This document shows positions 28,783 through 38,863 of a stretch of 64,000 bases of DNA, piece after piece (the first letter of the stretch is position 1; every line of letters starts with the position of its first letter). Under the pieces are notes generated by a model. That model was not told where the DNA came from. It did no database searches and saw nothing but the letters and a program-made list of their open reading frames with translations. The stretch is from the NCBI GenBank assembly GCA_031266135.1, contig JAISBP010000023.1, positions 31,514-95,513 of the forward strand. The letters are read 5' to 3'. This DNA comes from Holosporales bacterium. GTDB lineage: Bacteria; Pseudomonadota; Alphaproteobacteria; RUG11792. A program made the position numbers and the translations under genes.

Positions 28783-29925
28783 TTGGATAAGGGTAATCTA
28801 AGCGATTTGTTTTTTATGATTCTTGGTTCTGCAAAGTTCTGCCTTATCCGAATTTCTGCGTTTCTTGCAGCTATCCTTGCTTTAGCGTTTGTTTTGTTTG
28901 ATATTTTAAAGAATGCATTTTTGTATAATATTCAAATAAATACCGTCATCTTTCTTAGCTTTTTCTCTGGTGTATTGTTCATTTATTGTGGAATCTTAAA
29001 ATACGATAAAGAATATACTAATTTGATGAGATTTGATACTCTATCAAAAACTGACCTTAATAAATTAAAGTTTTTAAAGCCTATTCATATCTATATTTCA
29101 AAGAATCATAAAATCGTGTCTCAGGCTAAGCTCCAGACTATCCTCGCGAGTATGGAACGGAAAATAGATGATTTCTCAGCAATTCCTAAATATATTTCTG
29201 GCATCCTCATTTTCTTGGGTTTATTGGGGACGTTTTGGGGCCTGTCACATACGATAGGGAATGTCGCCAATATCATAGATAACCTCGGGATAGAGAACGC
29301 TGATTCCACGGCTGCCTTCATGAAATTGAAGGACAGCCTCAAGATACCATTATCTGGAATGGGTATTGCGTTTGGGTGCTCTCTATTCGGATTAGCTAGT
29401 TCCCTCATCATCGGATTCCTGAATATTAATCTGAAAAAGGTATCTGATGCTTTTTTTAGCATTGTCGAAGAATGGATTATAAAAAATGCCGTGAGTTTTG
29501 ATGCGGTTGATAATGCACTTGAATATCACGGACAAATCTTTTCGATGGGGCTCCTCGAGAAGACCATCGAAACTATATACGCATTTCAGACCCAGCTTAA
29601 AGAGCTCGACGGAGATCGAATCAATTTAGCCACCTTGTTGAGTGAAACGTATACTAAAATATCGAGGTTATCCGATACGCTGCTCTCCAACCAAGAAGTC
29701 GTCAAAGTACTCGGGAAGAATCAGATCGAGCTACAGGGTATGGTGAAGAAGATGGCCGATGTATACTGGAAAGACATCGCCGAGAAATTAACTTCGATAA
29801 ATAGTACAATAAGTTCAATGGCGAGTTATTCGTCAGTCAACCGAGATTATATCGTAGAAAATTTAGGGCAGGATATACGGCTGATTTCCAAGACGCTTTC
29901 ATCTCTCATGAGGGATGATCAGTGA
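28783..29925 (+). CDS. MotA/TolQ/ExbB-type proton channel-like membrane protein
   Basis: A 380-residue protein starting at a TTG (28783), or possibly at the ATG at 28816. It has two hydrophobic N-terminal segments (about 20-40, 52-72) and two more at about 137-158 and 190-213. The segment [25 protein letters not shown] followed by [24 protein letters not shown] fits the pore helices of the MotA/TolQ family. A long helical tail follows. Family partners (TolR/MotB/OmpA-like) are absent here; prfA follows with overlapping GTGA. Function unassigned beyond a possible envelope energy-transducing role. Confidence 0.75.
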   Translation: MDKGNLSDLFFMILGSAKFCLIRISAFLAAILALAFVLFDILKNAFLYNIQINTVIFLSFFSGVLFIYCGILKYDKEYTNLMRFDTLSKTDLNKLKFLKPIHIYISKNHKIVSQAKLQTILASMERKIDDFSAIPKYISGILIFLGLLGTFWGLSHTIGNVANIIDNLGIENADSTAAFMKLKDSLKIPLSGMGIAFGCSLFGLASSLIIGFLNINLKKVSDAFFSIVEEWIIKNAVSFDAVDNALEYHGQIFSMGLLEKTIETIYAFQTQLKELDGDRINLATLLSETYTKISRLSDTLLSNQEVVKVLGKNQIELQGMVKKMADVYWKDIAEKLTSINSTISSMASYSSVNRDYIVENLGQDIRLISKTLSSLMRDDQ

Positions 29926-30995
29926 ATTCTGATTTTCGAGGTAAGTTAAATTCGATTTTAGAGAGGTATGAATCGATTGAAAATCAGATGAATACTGCCG
30001 TTGATTTCGATCAGCAGGAATTCGTTAGATTATCTAAAGAACTATCTGAATTAGGTGATATCGCAAAGGAAATAAAGAGGCTATTTGAAAAAGAAAAAGA
30101 GCTACAAAATAATATCGAAATTCTGGATGGTGACGATGATGAAGAATTAAAGGCACTGGCAGCCCAGGAGATTGAATCCATTAATGATGCCATCGCTGAG
30201 TCTGAGGAGCGTATCAAGATCTTGCTACTCCCCAAGGATATCGATGATGAAAAGGGGGCAATCCTGGAGATTAGGGCTGGGACCGGTGGAGATGAGGCCG
30301 GTCTCTTCGCGGCCGAGCTATTCAAGATGTATGAAATGTACGCCTCAGTTCGCGGATGGAACTTCGAAGTCTTGGAATTTTCCGAGAGCGGAATAGGGGC
30401 CATCAAGGGGGCGAGTGCAAGCATATCCGGCAAGGGTGTGTTCGCTCGGCTTAAGTTTGAATCGGGGGTTCATCGAGTGCAGAGGGTCCCAGAGACGGAG
30501 GTGTCAGGCCGAATCCATACGTCCGCCGCGACGGTGGCCGTCCTGCCCGAGGCCGAAGAAGTCGATATCAGTATCGATGAAAAGGATCTACAGATCGATA
30601 CGTATAGGGCCTCGGGGGCCGGTGGACAACACGTCAATAAGACGGATAGCGCCGTTCGGATAACCCATATCCCGACGGGTACAGTAGTCGCCGTCCAGGA
30701 CGAAAGATCACAGCACAAGAATAAATCTCGGGCCATGAAGATACTCCGAGCCAAGATCTACGAAAACGAGAAGATGAAGCTGGAATCATCGAGGTCTGAG
30801 AGTAGGCGAGGGATGGTGGGGAGTGGCGACAGATCCGAGAGGATTAGGACCTATAACTTCCCACAGGGGAGGGTATCCGATCACCGCATCAATCTCACAC
30901 TCTATAAAATAGATAGTATCATGGATGGGTCTTCCCTCGATGAAATCATCGATAAATTGATAGAACACGATCAAGCCGAAAAGTTAAAAGGGTAA
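29922..30995 (+). CDS. prfA: Peptide chain release factor 1
   Basis: The 357-residue protein recognises UAA/UAG. It has GGQ at residues 234-236 within [24 protein letters not shown] and the domain-2 recognition region near [17 protein letters not shown]. The N-terminal helical domain fits RF1. Starts at a GTG that overlaps the stop of the upstream gene (GTGA), so it is translationally coupled. No PrmC methylase gene follows, although prmC often does. Normal length. Confidence 0.95.
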   Translation: MNSDFRGKLNSILERYESIENQMNTAVDFDQQEFVRLSKELSELGDIAKEIKRLFEKEKELQNNIEILDGDDDEELKALAAQEIESINDAIAESEERIKILLLPKDIDDEKGAILEIRAGTGGDEAGLFAAELFKMYEMYASVRGWNFEVLEFSESGIGAIKGASASISGKGVFARLKFESGVHRVQRVPETEVSGRIHTSAATVAVLPEAEEVDISIDEKDLQIDTYRASGAGGQHVNKTDSAVRITHIPTGTVVAVQDERSQHKNKSRAMKILRAKIYENEKMKLESSRSESRRGMVGSGDRSERIRTYNFPQGRVSDHRINLTLYKIDSIMDGSSLDEIIDKLIEHDQAEKLKG

Positions 30996-31166
30996 GATGA
31001 TTGTAAAATTGCGGAAGATGACTTTTAAAAAATTTGCTTCAGATCCTTTCTCAGAATTTGTTATGAGGTAGCTCTGGTATTCTCTGAAGAATCTAATGCT
31101 TCAATGACACTTGCTTGCTATAATGGTGCTTTTGAAACGAGAAACATTCTTATATGATTCGTGTGT

Positions 31167-31949
31167 ATGTCTTTTTACTTAGTTGATTCTTTTACGGATG
31201 ACCATTTTAAAGGTAATCCCGCTGGTGTGTTCATAGTCGATGAATTTCCTGACCACTACTCAATGCAAAGATTGGCGAATTATTACGATTGGTCGGAAAT
31301 AGCTTTCGTGAGGCATCTAGCTGGAGACAGGTACTGCATAAGATGGTTCTCACCGCTGGATGAAGCTCCATTATGTGGGCATGCAACTCTAGCCGCAGCT
31401 CATGTGATATCTAAACGTGGCACGTCACATAATGATGTAATGACTTTCGAATATAATACCGGAACGATTCAGGCACGTTTAAATCAAGATTCAAGTATTA
31501 CGATGTCTTTTGTCGTTAAACCAATTCATAAATGCTCTGATGTTCCATTTTCGGTTGAAGAGATACTAGGTATTAATCAGTATACAGAAATATTGAAAGA
31601 TGATTTAATATATGTAATCGTCATGAAATCATCTGATGATGTCTTAAATGCAGTTCCAAATTTCGAATTGATCAAAAAAATAGATGCACGTGCCATCGCC
31701 ATCACTGCCTCTCAAAACGGTGCTTTCGATTTCAGTTCTAGATACTTCGCACCGAAGGTTGGTATATACGAAGATCCAGTTTGCGGATCGATGCATTGTA
31801 GGCTCGCATATTACTGGCGAACAGTGCTCGGTAAAACACGGTTTAAAGCTTATCAGCCATCCAGTCGTACTGGAGTTTTAGGAGTTGAAATTGTGGATAA
31901 CACAGTGAACTTGACTGGAAAAGCAGTAATAGTTTGTGAGTTTAAGTAG
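31167..31949 (+). CDS. PhzF-family isomerase-like protein
   Basis: The 260-residue protein (start at ATG 31167; an upstream in-frame GTG exists at 31161) has PhzF fold motifs: LVDSFTDDHFKGNPAGVFIVD at the N-terminus, WFSPLDEAPLCGHATLAAAHVI in the first half, and EDPVCGSMHCRLAYYW in the second. The glutamate around WSEIAFV corresponds to the family's catalytic Glu. PhzF proteins isomerise or epimerise small metabolites; the substrate is unknown here. No clear ribosome-binding site. Confidence 0.85.
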   Translation: MSFYLVDSFTDDHFKGNPAGVFIVDEFPDHYSMQRLANYYDWSEIAFVRHLAGDRYCIRWFSPLDEAPLCGHATLAAAHVISKRGTSHNDVMTFEYNTGTIQARLNQDSSITMSFVVKPIHKCSDVPFSVEEILGINQYTEILKDDLIYVIVMKSSDDVLNAVPNFELIKKIDARAIAITASQNGAFDFSSRYFAPKVGIYEDPVCGSMHCRLAYYWRTVLGKTRFKAYQPSSRTGVLGVEIVDNTVNLTGKAVIVCEFK

Positions 31950-32054
31950 ATGCACTTTAATTTACAGGTTAATTGAGGAAATACTTTTTTCTCGAAAATA
32001 AAATATTTCCAATGGTATTCTTGTATATTTCTAAAAAAACAATTGGCGAAGCTC

Positions 32055-32510
32055 TTATCGCGTTCTCGCAAATGTCCATTCATCAGGTTGATTATTTTTG
32101 CCATTCTTAGGCACATTGTTCTTTGCCGGAAGCGAACCATTGTTTATTGCAATACTACGGAGTATTTGGTCGTTTGAAATACTCCCCCAAGCATTCGGAT
32201 TCGAATTTCGGAACAAATCGCTGACGGCCTGCTTCGCTTTCTCAGTGAGTGTATCATCTGCTTTGACTGCAGAAGCAGTATTATTATTAGCCGGATTAGT
32301 GGCACTACTTTCCGAATTCTTACTGCTAAATATCCCACTATTATTCAATTTTATCAAAATGTCCGCCACGCCATTCATAGAACCTGTTAAGTTGTTACTC
32401 GCGTATCCTTGTGAGGAAATTATATATACTAAGGAGAATATCATCACAATACAGCGTTTTAAAATAGATTTGTTAGCGCTTACTGAAAAGGTTGATGGTA
32501 TATATAACAT
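32055..32510 (-). CDS. Small secreted protein, unknown
   Basis: The frame can open at 32636, but the first part would overlap rsmE and lacks sense. I prefer ATG 32510, giving about 151 residues, or ATG 32444, which starts the hydrophobic segment MIFSLVYIISSQGYAS directly. After the signal comes a Ser/Asn/Ala-rich segment (KNSESSATNPANNNTAS), then a helical part (LTEKAKQAVSDLFR) and a basic tail. No family recognised. It lies just downstream of rsmE. Confidence 0.5.
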   Translation of the reverse strand: MLYIPSTFSVSANKSILKRCIVMIFSLVYIISSQGYASNNLTGSMNGVADILIKLNNSGIFSSKNSESSATNPANNNTASAVKADDTLTEKAKQAVSDLFRNSNPNAWGSISNDQILRSIAINNGSLPAKNNVPKNGKNNQPDEWTFARTR

Positions 32511-32595
32511 CTCGCAATAGCTATTAATACAATACTTCCTAAGTAGATGATAGCAGTCAAAAATTAACAATTCGTTAATAATAATAAATAACAAT

Positions 32596-33318
32596 TTATA
32601 CGGAACCGAATTTAATCGAATTAGAGGAAAGCGCATTAAATACAGCGATGCACGCTATTGCTGCAGTCTCTGATCTGAGAATGTTCGGGGACAAGGTGCA
32701 CGATGTCGTCCTCCTCATTAATTCATTTTTCTCCTTTTCGGAAAAACCACCTTCAGGGCCAACGATAAATCCGTAATCTCGTTGCGTATAAATGTCAATT
32801 ACAGATGTGGTATTATTACGCTCGATAGCAGAGATCCACGTTATATCCTCCGATAACTTACGAATAAATTCATCGAAATCTATGGATGGCCATATCGTTG
32901 GGATATCCAATCTTTCACACTGTTCCGCGGCACTCCTTGCGATCAGTTTCAGTTTCGTGTGATTGATGCGGTGGTTGGTGTATTCGCTCATTATCGGGAT
33001 GAAGTCCGTCACTCCAAGCTCAGTACATTTTTCAACGATAACCCTATTATTGTCTGGTTTAACAGGACAGAAAGCTAGCCATACCCTCTTTGTGCCCTGA
33101 AACTTCCGTAGGATCCGTGATTTCTCGACGATAACAGTGTTCTTCTTGATGGTTTTTATGGTACACAACCACTCTCCGGATGCTTCATTAAATACGATGA
33201 CATTATCATCTACCCTCAATTTTAATACGGATATAATGTGGAATAAATGATCACGTGGCAATTCGATTGTTTCTATAGTTAGATCATCGCAATAGATCCT
33301 GGGAATATGTTTAGGCAA
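32596..33318 (-). CDS. rsmE: 16S rRNA (uracil1498-N3)-methyltransferase
   Basis: The 240-residue SPOUT methyltransferase shows RsmE motifs: FHIISVLKLRVDDNVIVFN near the start, CTELGVTDFIPIMSEYTNHR, then the knot region GFIVGPEGGFSEKEKNEL and the C-terminal LSPNILRSETAAIACIAVF. It methylates U1498 using SAM. It follows the MFS gene by 3 bp on the same strand. Normal length. Confidence 0.93.
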   Translation of the reverse strand: MPKHIPRIYCDDLTIETIELPRDHLFHIISVLKLRVDDNVIVFNEASGEWLCTIKTIKKNTVIVEKSRILRKFQGTKRVWLAFCPVKPDNNRVIVEKCTELGVTDFIPIMSEYTNHRINHTKLKLIARSAAEQCERLDIPTIWPSIDFDEFIRKLSEDITWISAIERNNTTSVIDIYTQRDYGFIVGPEGGFSEKEKNELMRRTTSCTLSPNILRSETAAIACIAVFNALSSNSIKFGSV

Positions 33319-33321
33319 AGG

Positions 33322-34749
33322 CTACCCCCTATGTTTAGAGTCTTCAACGAAGAAGGTACTACACACCGCCAAGACGGCACCAATTATAATGGATGTAAAG
33401 GCGTGCCGATATATTTCGACGGTATAGACGGGATGCCCACCACCATCCACCATACCATTCCTAAAGAGATCCAATAACTTTCCAAGAAGGGGCTGAAAGA
33501 TGACGCCACTGAGCATGATGACAGCATTTATAAACCCGACAGAGGTTCCTCCATATTTTTCGGGGACCATATTATATGCCAATGAGAATGAGAATATGTT
33601 CGATCCAGCCATGATGCCCGTGATGAGCAAAAGCATAAGACACGTATTGTAATCTATGGAATCACTAAATATTGCTCTCCATAGTGCCAGGGTAAATACG
33701 ATCGAACATACAATCATTACTTTCTTGCAACTATCTATTTTCTCGGCTATCCAAGATGATAATAAATTTCCTCCGGTGAAGCCTAGAAACAAAGCCACAG
33801 ATCCAAATGAGGCCCGCTCAGTTGAAACGCCAAAGCGTACCTCCATAAACGGGATCATCCAAAGCTCGGCCAATGCTGATAACGGCAGAAAGAGGATTGC
33901 TCCGTATACGCCCAGCAACCATGATCTCGGATTTTTGATTAATATTTTTAATCCATTGAATAAATCTGCGCCAGATCTCTCCCTAAACTCTTCATAATCA
34001 GTCTTCTGGGACGTCGATACGGTACTCGAATCCTCATGTACATCAAAGTACACTGCGGTTCTGTGTTCCGTGTCTCCTTCCATAAGATCTGATTCTGGAG
34101 GTTTAGAAAGAAATCTGCTACCATTCGATTTATTTGCTTTCTTATCGGCCGGCATTATTATAAATGTAATAATAGATAGGCATATTCCTAATGCCGCCAT
34201 AATATACGTTGTATTTCTCCAACCAATATGATGAGTTAATAGCGAGATCGGAGTCGTACCCAGCATACTACCCAGGCTCCCAATTCCGGCTGCCCACCCC
34301 ATGAGAAGTGCATATTTCTGTTTACTGAAATAGATATTCGTCACTTTCCCACAGCATAAATACGCCGATGCCGAGAAAAAACCGATTATAAATCGACCTA
34401 ATTCTAGTTGAAAAACAGAGGTCGCCATTCCGAAGATAAGGACACCTACTGCACACATGGCGTATCCTACTGCCACTATAATCTTGGCCCCTATCCTATC
34501 CGTGATCACTCCGTAGGGGATCTGCGTCAATACATACGGTACACAGGCCATCGATATTATGAAACCAATGAGAGATGACGTGATACCAAAATCGTTCGTT
34601 AATTCGGTGACCAATACACTGGGCTCCACTCTCGCGGCACAGACGTACAGATAGAACAACCAGCACGGAAGGAGTGCGATAATGAATGACTTGTCCTTAC
34701 CAAAATTAAACAATTTATTGATCGAGCAATTATTAACCACGCAGATCAT
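33322..34749 (-). CDS. MFS transporter carrying an inserted palindromic-element peptide
   Basis: A 475-residue major facilitator protein with about 12 hydrophobic segments. A family motif is visible in the loop after TM2: YGVITDRIGAKI. The central cytosolic loop between TM6 and TM7 (about residues 211-259) is interrupted by KPPESDLMEGDTEHRTAVY ... HEDSSTVSTSQKTDYEEF, the palindromic-element peptide. The loop is the least constrained site, so transport may continue. The first eighteen residues, with ATG at 34749, could be trimmed. Substrate unknown; proline/betaine or phosphate-ester exchange would be guesses. Confidence 0.88.
   Translation of the reverse strand: MICVVNNCSINKLFNFGKDKSFIIALLPCWLFYLYVCAARVEPSVLVTELTNDFGITSSLIGFIISMACVPYVLTQIPYGVITDRIGAKIIVAVGYAMCAVGVLIFGMATSVFQLELGRFIIGFFSASAYLCCGKVTNIYFSKQKYALLMGWAAGIGSLGSMLGTTPISLLTHHIGWRNTTYIMAALGICLSIITFIIMPADKKANKSNGSRFLSKPPESDLMEGDTEHRTAVYFDVHEDSSTVSTSQKTDYEEFRERSGADLFNGLKILIKNPRSWLLGVYGAILFLPLSALAELWMIPFMEVRFGVSTERASFGSVALFLGFTGGNLLSSWIAEKIDSCKKVMIVCSIVFTLALWRAIFSDSIDYNTCLMLLLITGIMAGSNIFSFSLAYNMVPEKYGGTSVGFINAVIMLSGVIFQPLLGKLLDLFRNGMVDGGGHPVYTVEIYRHAFTSIIIGAVLAVCSTFFVEDSKHRG
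33970..34119 (-). repeat. Palindromic element copy 3 (in MFS gene), short class
   Basis: In-frame insert in the TM6-TM7 loop of the MFS gene. In the coding sense it has CCTCCAGAATCAGATCTTAT, the central GTACTTTGATGTAC inverted repeat and the ATTCGAGTACCG end box, without the 15-bp extension. Confidence 0.9.
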
Positions 34750-34851
34750 AGCACAAATTTAAAAATTAATTATATATTCCTTTAACACATTTTTAATATT
34801 AATAAATATAATGTACATATTAATGGTAAATTAATTTGTGGAGCAAAGAAG

Positions 34852-35670
34852 ATGGCAAATAAAGAACGATTAAAACTTGTACATTTAAATATATATAGCA
34901 ACATACTGGCATTAGCAACACTGTATGTTCATACAGCATTTTGTTCAAGCACAATTCCACCACCAACAGAAAATAGTGTGATGAGTGAAATTGGAGCCAG
35001 TAAAGGAGATATAGAAGGAAAAACGCCGGAAGATTTATTGAAAATGATAAAATGCGATCCAGATGTGGTGTCTTCTCTAGAATTTAATGGATTACGAATT
35101 CATGAGGCGGAAAGGCTTAGTGAATCGATCATACATCATATCTGCATTAGTTATAAGGAACGATTCGAGGCTTGGAATTTTTGGATTAAAAGTTTGCTCC
35201 TTAGAGAATTTTGGGATCATAGAACATGCCGTATAGTACCTTGCTTGAATCACTGTAACCTGCCTGCTATTGGAGTATTAATCTCTGGCGCAGACGGAAA
35301 CAGTGCATTTATTTCTGGTCCAGGATTCGCAGCTTCATACGATGAAGGCCTAGTAATTGCTTCGCTTTTCTCTGCAATCATAAATAAAAGGATAGATCCT
35401 TTGGAGATCGAATGCCCTGATCCATCACCCAATGAGTTCAGCGACGAGCATGAGAATGATGCTATCCCTGATTGTAGCAAGTTAGACACTCTTACCAAAC
35501 TTTTGAGGGATGTTGCTATTGTATCTGGAATCTACGCCGCATCTGCTTGGGGTGTATCAGTCATCTCCAAAAATTATAACACAAAATCGCAGGCAAAATA
35601 CTTTGCATACTGGCTCACCGGAATATTTACAGCGAGTTCAGTTGAACTTTTGGCACGAAGGTCAAAATGA
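34852..35670 (+). CDS. Orphan membrane/exported protein
   Basis: A 272-residue protein with an N-terminal hydrophobic stretch (LNIYSNILALATLYVHTAFCSS) that may act as a signal peptide, a central domain containing ICISYKERFEAWNFWIKSLLL and ISGPGFAASYDEGLVIASLFSAI, and a possible C-terminal hydrophobic pair (about 222-258). I recognise no family. GGAG precedes the ATG. It is divergent from the MFS gene across about 100 AT-rich bp and its 3' end overlaps ruvX slightly. Confidence 0.7.
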   Translation: MANKERLKLVHLNIYSNILALATLYVHTAFCSSTIPPPTENSVMSEIGASKGDIEGKTPEDLLKMIKCDPDVVSSLEFNGLRIHEAERLSESIIHHICISYKERFEAWNFWIKSLLLREFWDHRTCRIVPCLNHCNLPAIGVLISGADGNSAFISGPGFAASYDEGLVIASLFSAIINKRIDPLEIECPDPSPNEFSDEHENDAIPDCSKLDTLTKLLRDVAIVSGIYAASAWGVSVISKNYNTKSQAKYFAYWLTGIFTASSVELLARRSK

Positions 35671-36138
35671 AGCGCCGTAATACCTAATACGATCAATAAA
35701 TCCCTGTAGAATAAAGCTCGCTGCAATCTTATCAATATTATTCCTTTTATATGATGATGAAGTATCACATTCTAATAGAACCCTATGCGCGGCTTTTGAG
35801 CTTAAACGTTCATCCCATACGACCAGATCAATAGATCTTTGATTTTCTACTAATAGTTCCTCCAACTTACTTATAAACTTTTTGACTTTAGTAGCCTGCA
35901 TGCCAATATTTTCGCCGTTGAGTGATATCGGCATACCAACCACGATTACACCAATTTCGTATTCAGAAATAATCTGAAATAATTTCTTATAGGCGCCGTG
36001 GTTATCTAGGACTTTTAGCGGTGATGCAATAATCCATCCTATGTCCGAGATGGCGGTACCTATACGTTTATCACCATAATCTATCCCCAAAACCCTGCAT
36101 TCACCAATTTTTGATTTTAAATGACCGTAATTATTCAT
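35662..36138 (-). CDS. ruvX: YqgF/RuvX, pre-16S rRNA nuclease/putative Holliday junction resolvase
   Basis: The 158-residue RNase H-fold protein carries VLGIDYGDKRIGTAISD (catalytic Asp in the first strand), VVGMPISLNGENIGMQATKV, VVWDERLSSKAAHR and the final DKIAASFILQGFID, all YqgF/RuvX. It matures the 5' end of 16S rRNA in Escherichia coli. It overlaps the 3' end of the preceding + gene by 9 bp (convergent). Normal length. Confidence 0.93.
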   Translation of the reverse strand: MNNYGHLKSKIGECRVLGIDYGDKRIGTAISDIGWIIASPLKVLDNHGAYKKLFQIISEYEIGVIVVGMPISLNGENIGMQATKVKKFISKLEELLVENQRSIDLVVWDERLSSKAAHRVLLECDTSSSYKRNNIDKIAASFILQGFIDRIRYYGASF

Positions 36139-36260
36139 GGACTCAGTGTAGTACTTTTACTGACACAACTCATTGTTTTTATTCACATAGGCTGGGAAAG
36201 GTTTCAGAGGAGATATATACTTAAGCCTAATTTTGGCACGATAGATTTAGTTGACCTAGT

Positions 36261-38594
36261 ATGTCCTCTGACGCAACGGATATTTCTTCGTCATGCTTCG
36301 TATTCGCATCGGCCGGATCCGGTAAGACGAAGGTATTGGTCGATAGATACGTAAAATTGTTAATCTTCGGAATGAGGCCATGCGAAATACTGTGCCTAAC
36401 CTTCACGAATGCTGCGGCCTTCGAGATGGAATCCAGGATCATAGCAATCCTCGAGAAACTGTGTTTGGATGAAGACAATTTTGTTGAAGTATATTTAAGT
36501 GATGATCTCGGCCTCACAGATATCGATCAAGAAATCACAAATAAAGCCAAGGATTTGTTCTTTAAATTTCAAGATGAATTACACGAAATCAAGATCATGA
36601 CGATCCATTCATTCTGTCAGAATATCTTACTCAAATTCCCATTCGAGGCAGGGATCGATGCTGATTGTGAGGTTATCGATGAAAATGAAGCGAGAGACTT
36701 GATGGGGATCGCTAAAAATACAGCGCTAGAGTTAATTTATGAAACCGATCCCGATGCCATCCGCATCCTCTCACGACTCATCTCATCTCATACCCTCGAA
36801 GAGCTCGTCAATAAAATCCTGTCATCTCCAGCGAAGTTCATCGATTTCTTCAGGAAACATGATGATCTAGACCAATATGAAGAGCATCTAAAACAGATCT
36901 TTAAATTGGGAGAACAAATAGACATACCAAAAGATCAGATAGACCCCATACTACACACATTTCAGGCCTCCAGTTTGGAGGAGGTATTCTTGACGAAGAC
37001 CGGTACACTCAGAAAGAATATACGCCCTGAATATAATAAAATATCACATGTAGTATACATGAACAATATCAACGATAGGAAGCGGCTTCTAATTCGCAAG
37101 ACTATCTCCTTCCTGAGGATCGTTAAGATTATATTCAATACGTATCAAGATTTGAAGCGGCAGAATGACGTCATTGATTTCGATGATATCCTATATATGA
37201 CGCATTACTTACTCACCAAAAGTAGTGCCAAGGAATTCGCGATATCAAGGATCTGTAATGCCATTAGATGTATCATGATCGATGAGGCACAGGATCTAAG
37301 CCCAATTCAGTGGGAGCTGGTTACCATATTCAGCGAAGATATTTTGACGAGCCATGGTGATGGGAAGACGATCTTCGTCGTGGGAGATATAAAACAATCG
37401 ATCTATAGATTCCAGGGAGCGAATTATAATGCCCTACTGGAGTTTTATCAGATGTGCAAAGAGGCCCTACATACTCTCGATCGTAAGCTCAAGACGGTAT
37501 ACCTCAATATTTCCTACAGGTCCCTTCCATGTATTCTGGATGCCGTCGATGCAGTCTTCAGTAAGTTTGATCTAGTGCAATATCAAAGACATATACCCTA
37601 TAGACAGGGCGATAGTGGCACCGTTAAATTCATTGAATTTACGGATGTTTTCCAAATAGTTGAGTATATCAAAGAATTAAACGCCGATGATTTAGATATC
37701 CTGATTCTCACACGTAGCAGGAACGATCTTAGTGACACTATGCTGAAGGAGCTCGCTGATGCAGGCCTTCGTGTAGCCTCGCCAGACCGTATCATCCTTT
37801 CGCAATCGATATTGGTGATGGATGTATTGGCTCTCGCCGAGTTTTGTGGAGATTATACATCTCTGGAGATGGTGAATACGTACGCATTATGTTGCATCCT
37901 AAAGAGCCCCCACATATTCTCGAATCCACTTTCTGATGATGAGTTGTATTATCTTTGTGATACCGATGATATCCTCGGTAATCTAAAAGAAAAGTATAGG
38001 GATCACTGGAACGAAATACAGAGAGTCTCGTCGTATTATAAGCGCGATAATCTCATAGCGTTTTTCTATTATGTTCTAAATTATGTAGTGAAAAAACAAA
38101 ATACAGATGATGATGTAATAGTCTCATCCCTCATGGAGCACTGCCTGAAGTTTTCACAACGTAAATCGAGTGAAATTCCTGCATTCATAAAGTATATCAG
38201 AAAACTGGATACTAAAATAAGTATCCAAAACACAAAGATGGACGGTATCCGATTATCGACGATACATGGTGCCAAGGGGTTGGAGGCATCAGTGGTATGT
38301 CTCCTGGCGTTCCCATTATCTGCCGATAAGGCCAAAACAAAAATGATCTGTAATCAGAATTTATTTATCCTGAAACCAGCGAAGCCCGATTCCTTCAAAG
38401 AAATAGAAAGTATATTGGATGGGGAATACAAAGAAGAAGAGGAAGAACTACTGCGATTATTGTACGTTGCAATGACGAGGGCGAGGGATAGCCTGTTCAT
38501 TTTTGGGAGGGAGTCAGATATCTTTCGAAATCTTCAGAATTATTGGACAGAAGCAAGTGATTCAGATCCGCAGCTCAACGTATTAGAAGAGTAG
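36261..38594 (+). CDS. AddA-like UvrD-family helicase lacking the nuclease domain
   Basis: A 777-residue superfamily 1 helicase. Motifs: FASAGSGKTKVLVDRY (I), CLTFTNAAAFEM (Ia), MTIHSFCQNILLKFP (Ic), IMIDEAQDLSPIQWELV (II), VGDIKQSIYRFQGA (III), LSTIHGAKGLEASVV (V) and LYVAMTRARDSLFIFG (VI). This motif set matches AddA, the motor of the AddAB recombination complex. Alphaproteobacterial AddA is over 1,000 residues and ends in a RecB-like nuclease domain. Here the protein stops about 45 residues after motif VI, so that domain is absent. No AddB gene lies adjacent. It may be a genuine short helicase or a truncated form. Confidence 0.85.
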   Translation: MSSDATDISSSCFVFASAGSGKTKVLVDRYVKLLIFGMRPCEILCLTFTNAAAFEMESRIIAILEKLCLDEDNFVEVYLSDDLGLTDIDQEITNKAKDLFFKFQDELHEIKIMTIHSFCQNILLKFPFEAGIDADCEVIDENEARDLMGIAKNTALELIYETDPDAIRILSRLISSHTLEELVNKILSSPAKFIDFFRKHDDLDQYEEHLKQIFKLGEQIDIPKDQIDPILHTFQASSLEEVFLTKTGTLRKNIRPEYNKISHVVYMNNINDRKRLLIRKTISFLRIVKIIFNTYQDLKRQNDVIDFDDILYMTHYLLTKSSAKEFAISRICNAIRCIMIDEAQDLSPIQWELVTIFSEDILTSHGDGKTIFVVGDIKQSIYRFQGANYNALLEFYQMCKEALHTLDRKLKTVYLNISYRSLPCILDAVDAVFSKFDLVQYQRHIPYRQGDSGTVKFIEFTDVFQIVEYIKELNADDLDILILTRSRNDLSDTMLKELADAGLRVASPDRIILSQSILVMDVLALAEFCGDYTSLEMVNTYALCCILKSPHIFSNPLSDDELYYLCDTDDILGNLKEKYRDHWNEIQRVSSYYKRDNLIAFFYYVLNYVVKKQNTDDDVIVSSLMEHCLKFSQRKSSEIPAFIKYIRKLDTKISIQNTKMDGIRLSTIHGAKGLEASVVCLLAFPLSADKAKTKMICNQNLFILKPAKPDSFKEIESILDGEYKEEEEELLRLLYVAMTRARDSLFIFGRESDIFRNLQNYWTEASDSDPQLNVLEE

Positions 38595-38863
38595 CATTCC
38601 ATTAAAAACTCTCTATTATTGATTAACAACAATGAGGCATCAGAATATTGTGTTGATCTGAAATGATGATTATGTTACTATTTCAATAGTATGTAATATT
38701 TGCTAGAAGGGATTGAGACCGTGTTATCGATTGATGAACAGATATCTATCGACACGTCTCCTTGTGGGCAAGTTTTATACTATCGATACCGATACTATAC
38801 ACGAAGAATCTAAAAAAAATTAGTAGTTTTAAATATTGAGTGTATTTTGCAGGGGTAACGATT
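38595..38863. other. Leader region upstream of the amino-acid permease
   Basis: 269 bp. An imperfect long hairpin with arms GAGACCGTGTTATCGAT and ATCTATCGACACGTCTC lies at about 38717-38764. A 29-codon frame (MNRYLSTRLL ...) with two Tyr codons covers the right part up to about 38822 and ends TAG. A regulatory leader is possible but unproven. Confidence 0.3.

Noticed and set aside
32511..32636. N-terminal 42-residue extension of the small secreted protein near rsmE
   Set aside because: It overlaps rsmE and places the signal-like segment internally; a later start fits better.
36121..36354. 77-codon frame on + between ruvX and the AddA-like gene
   Set aside because: It overlaps both genes in other frames and has no support.
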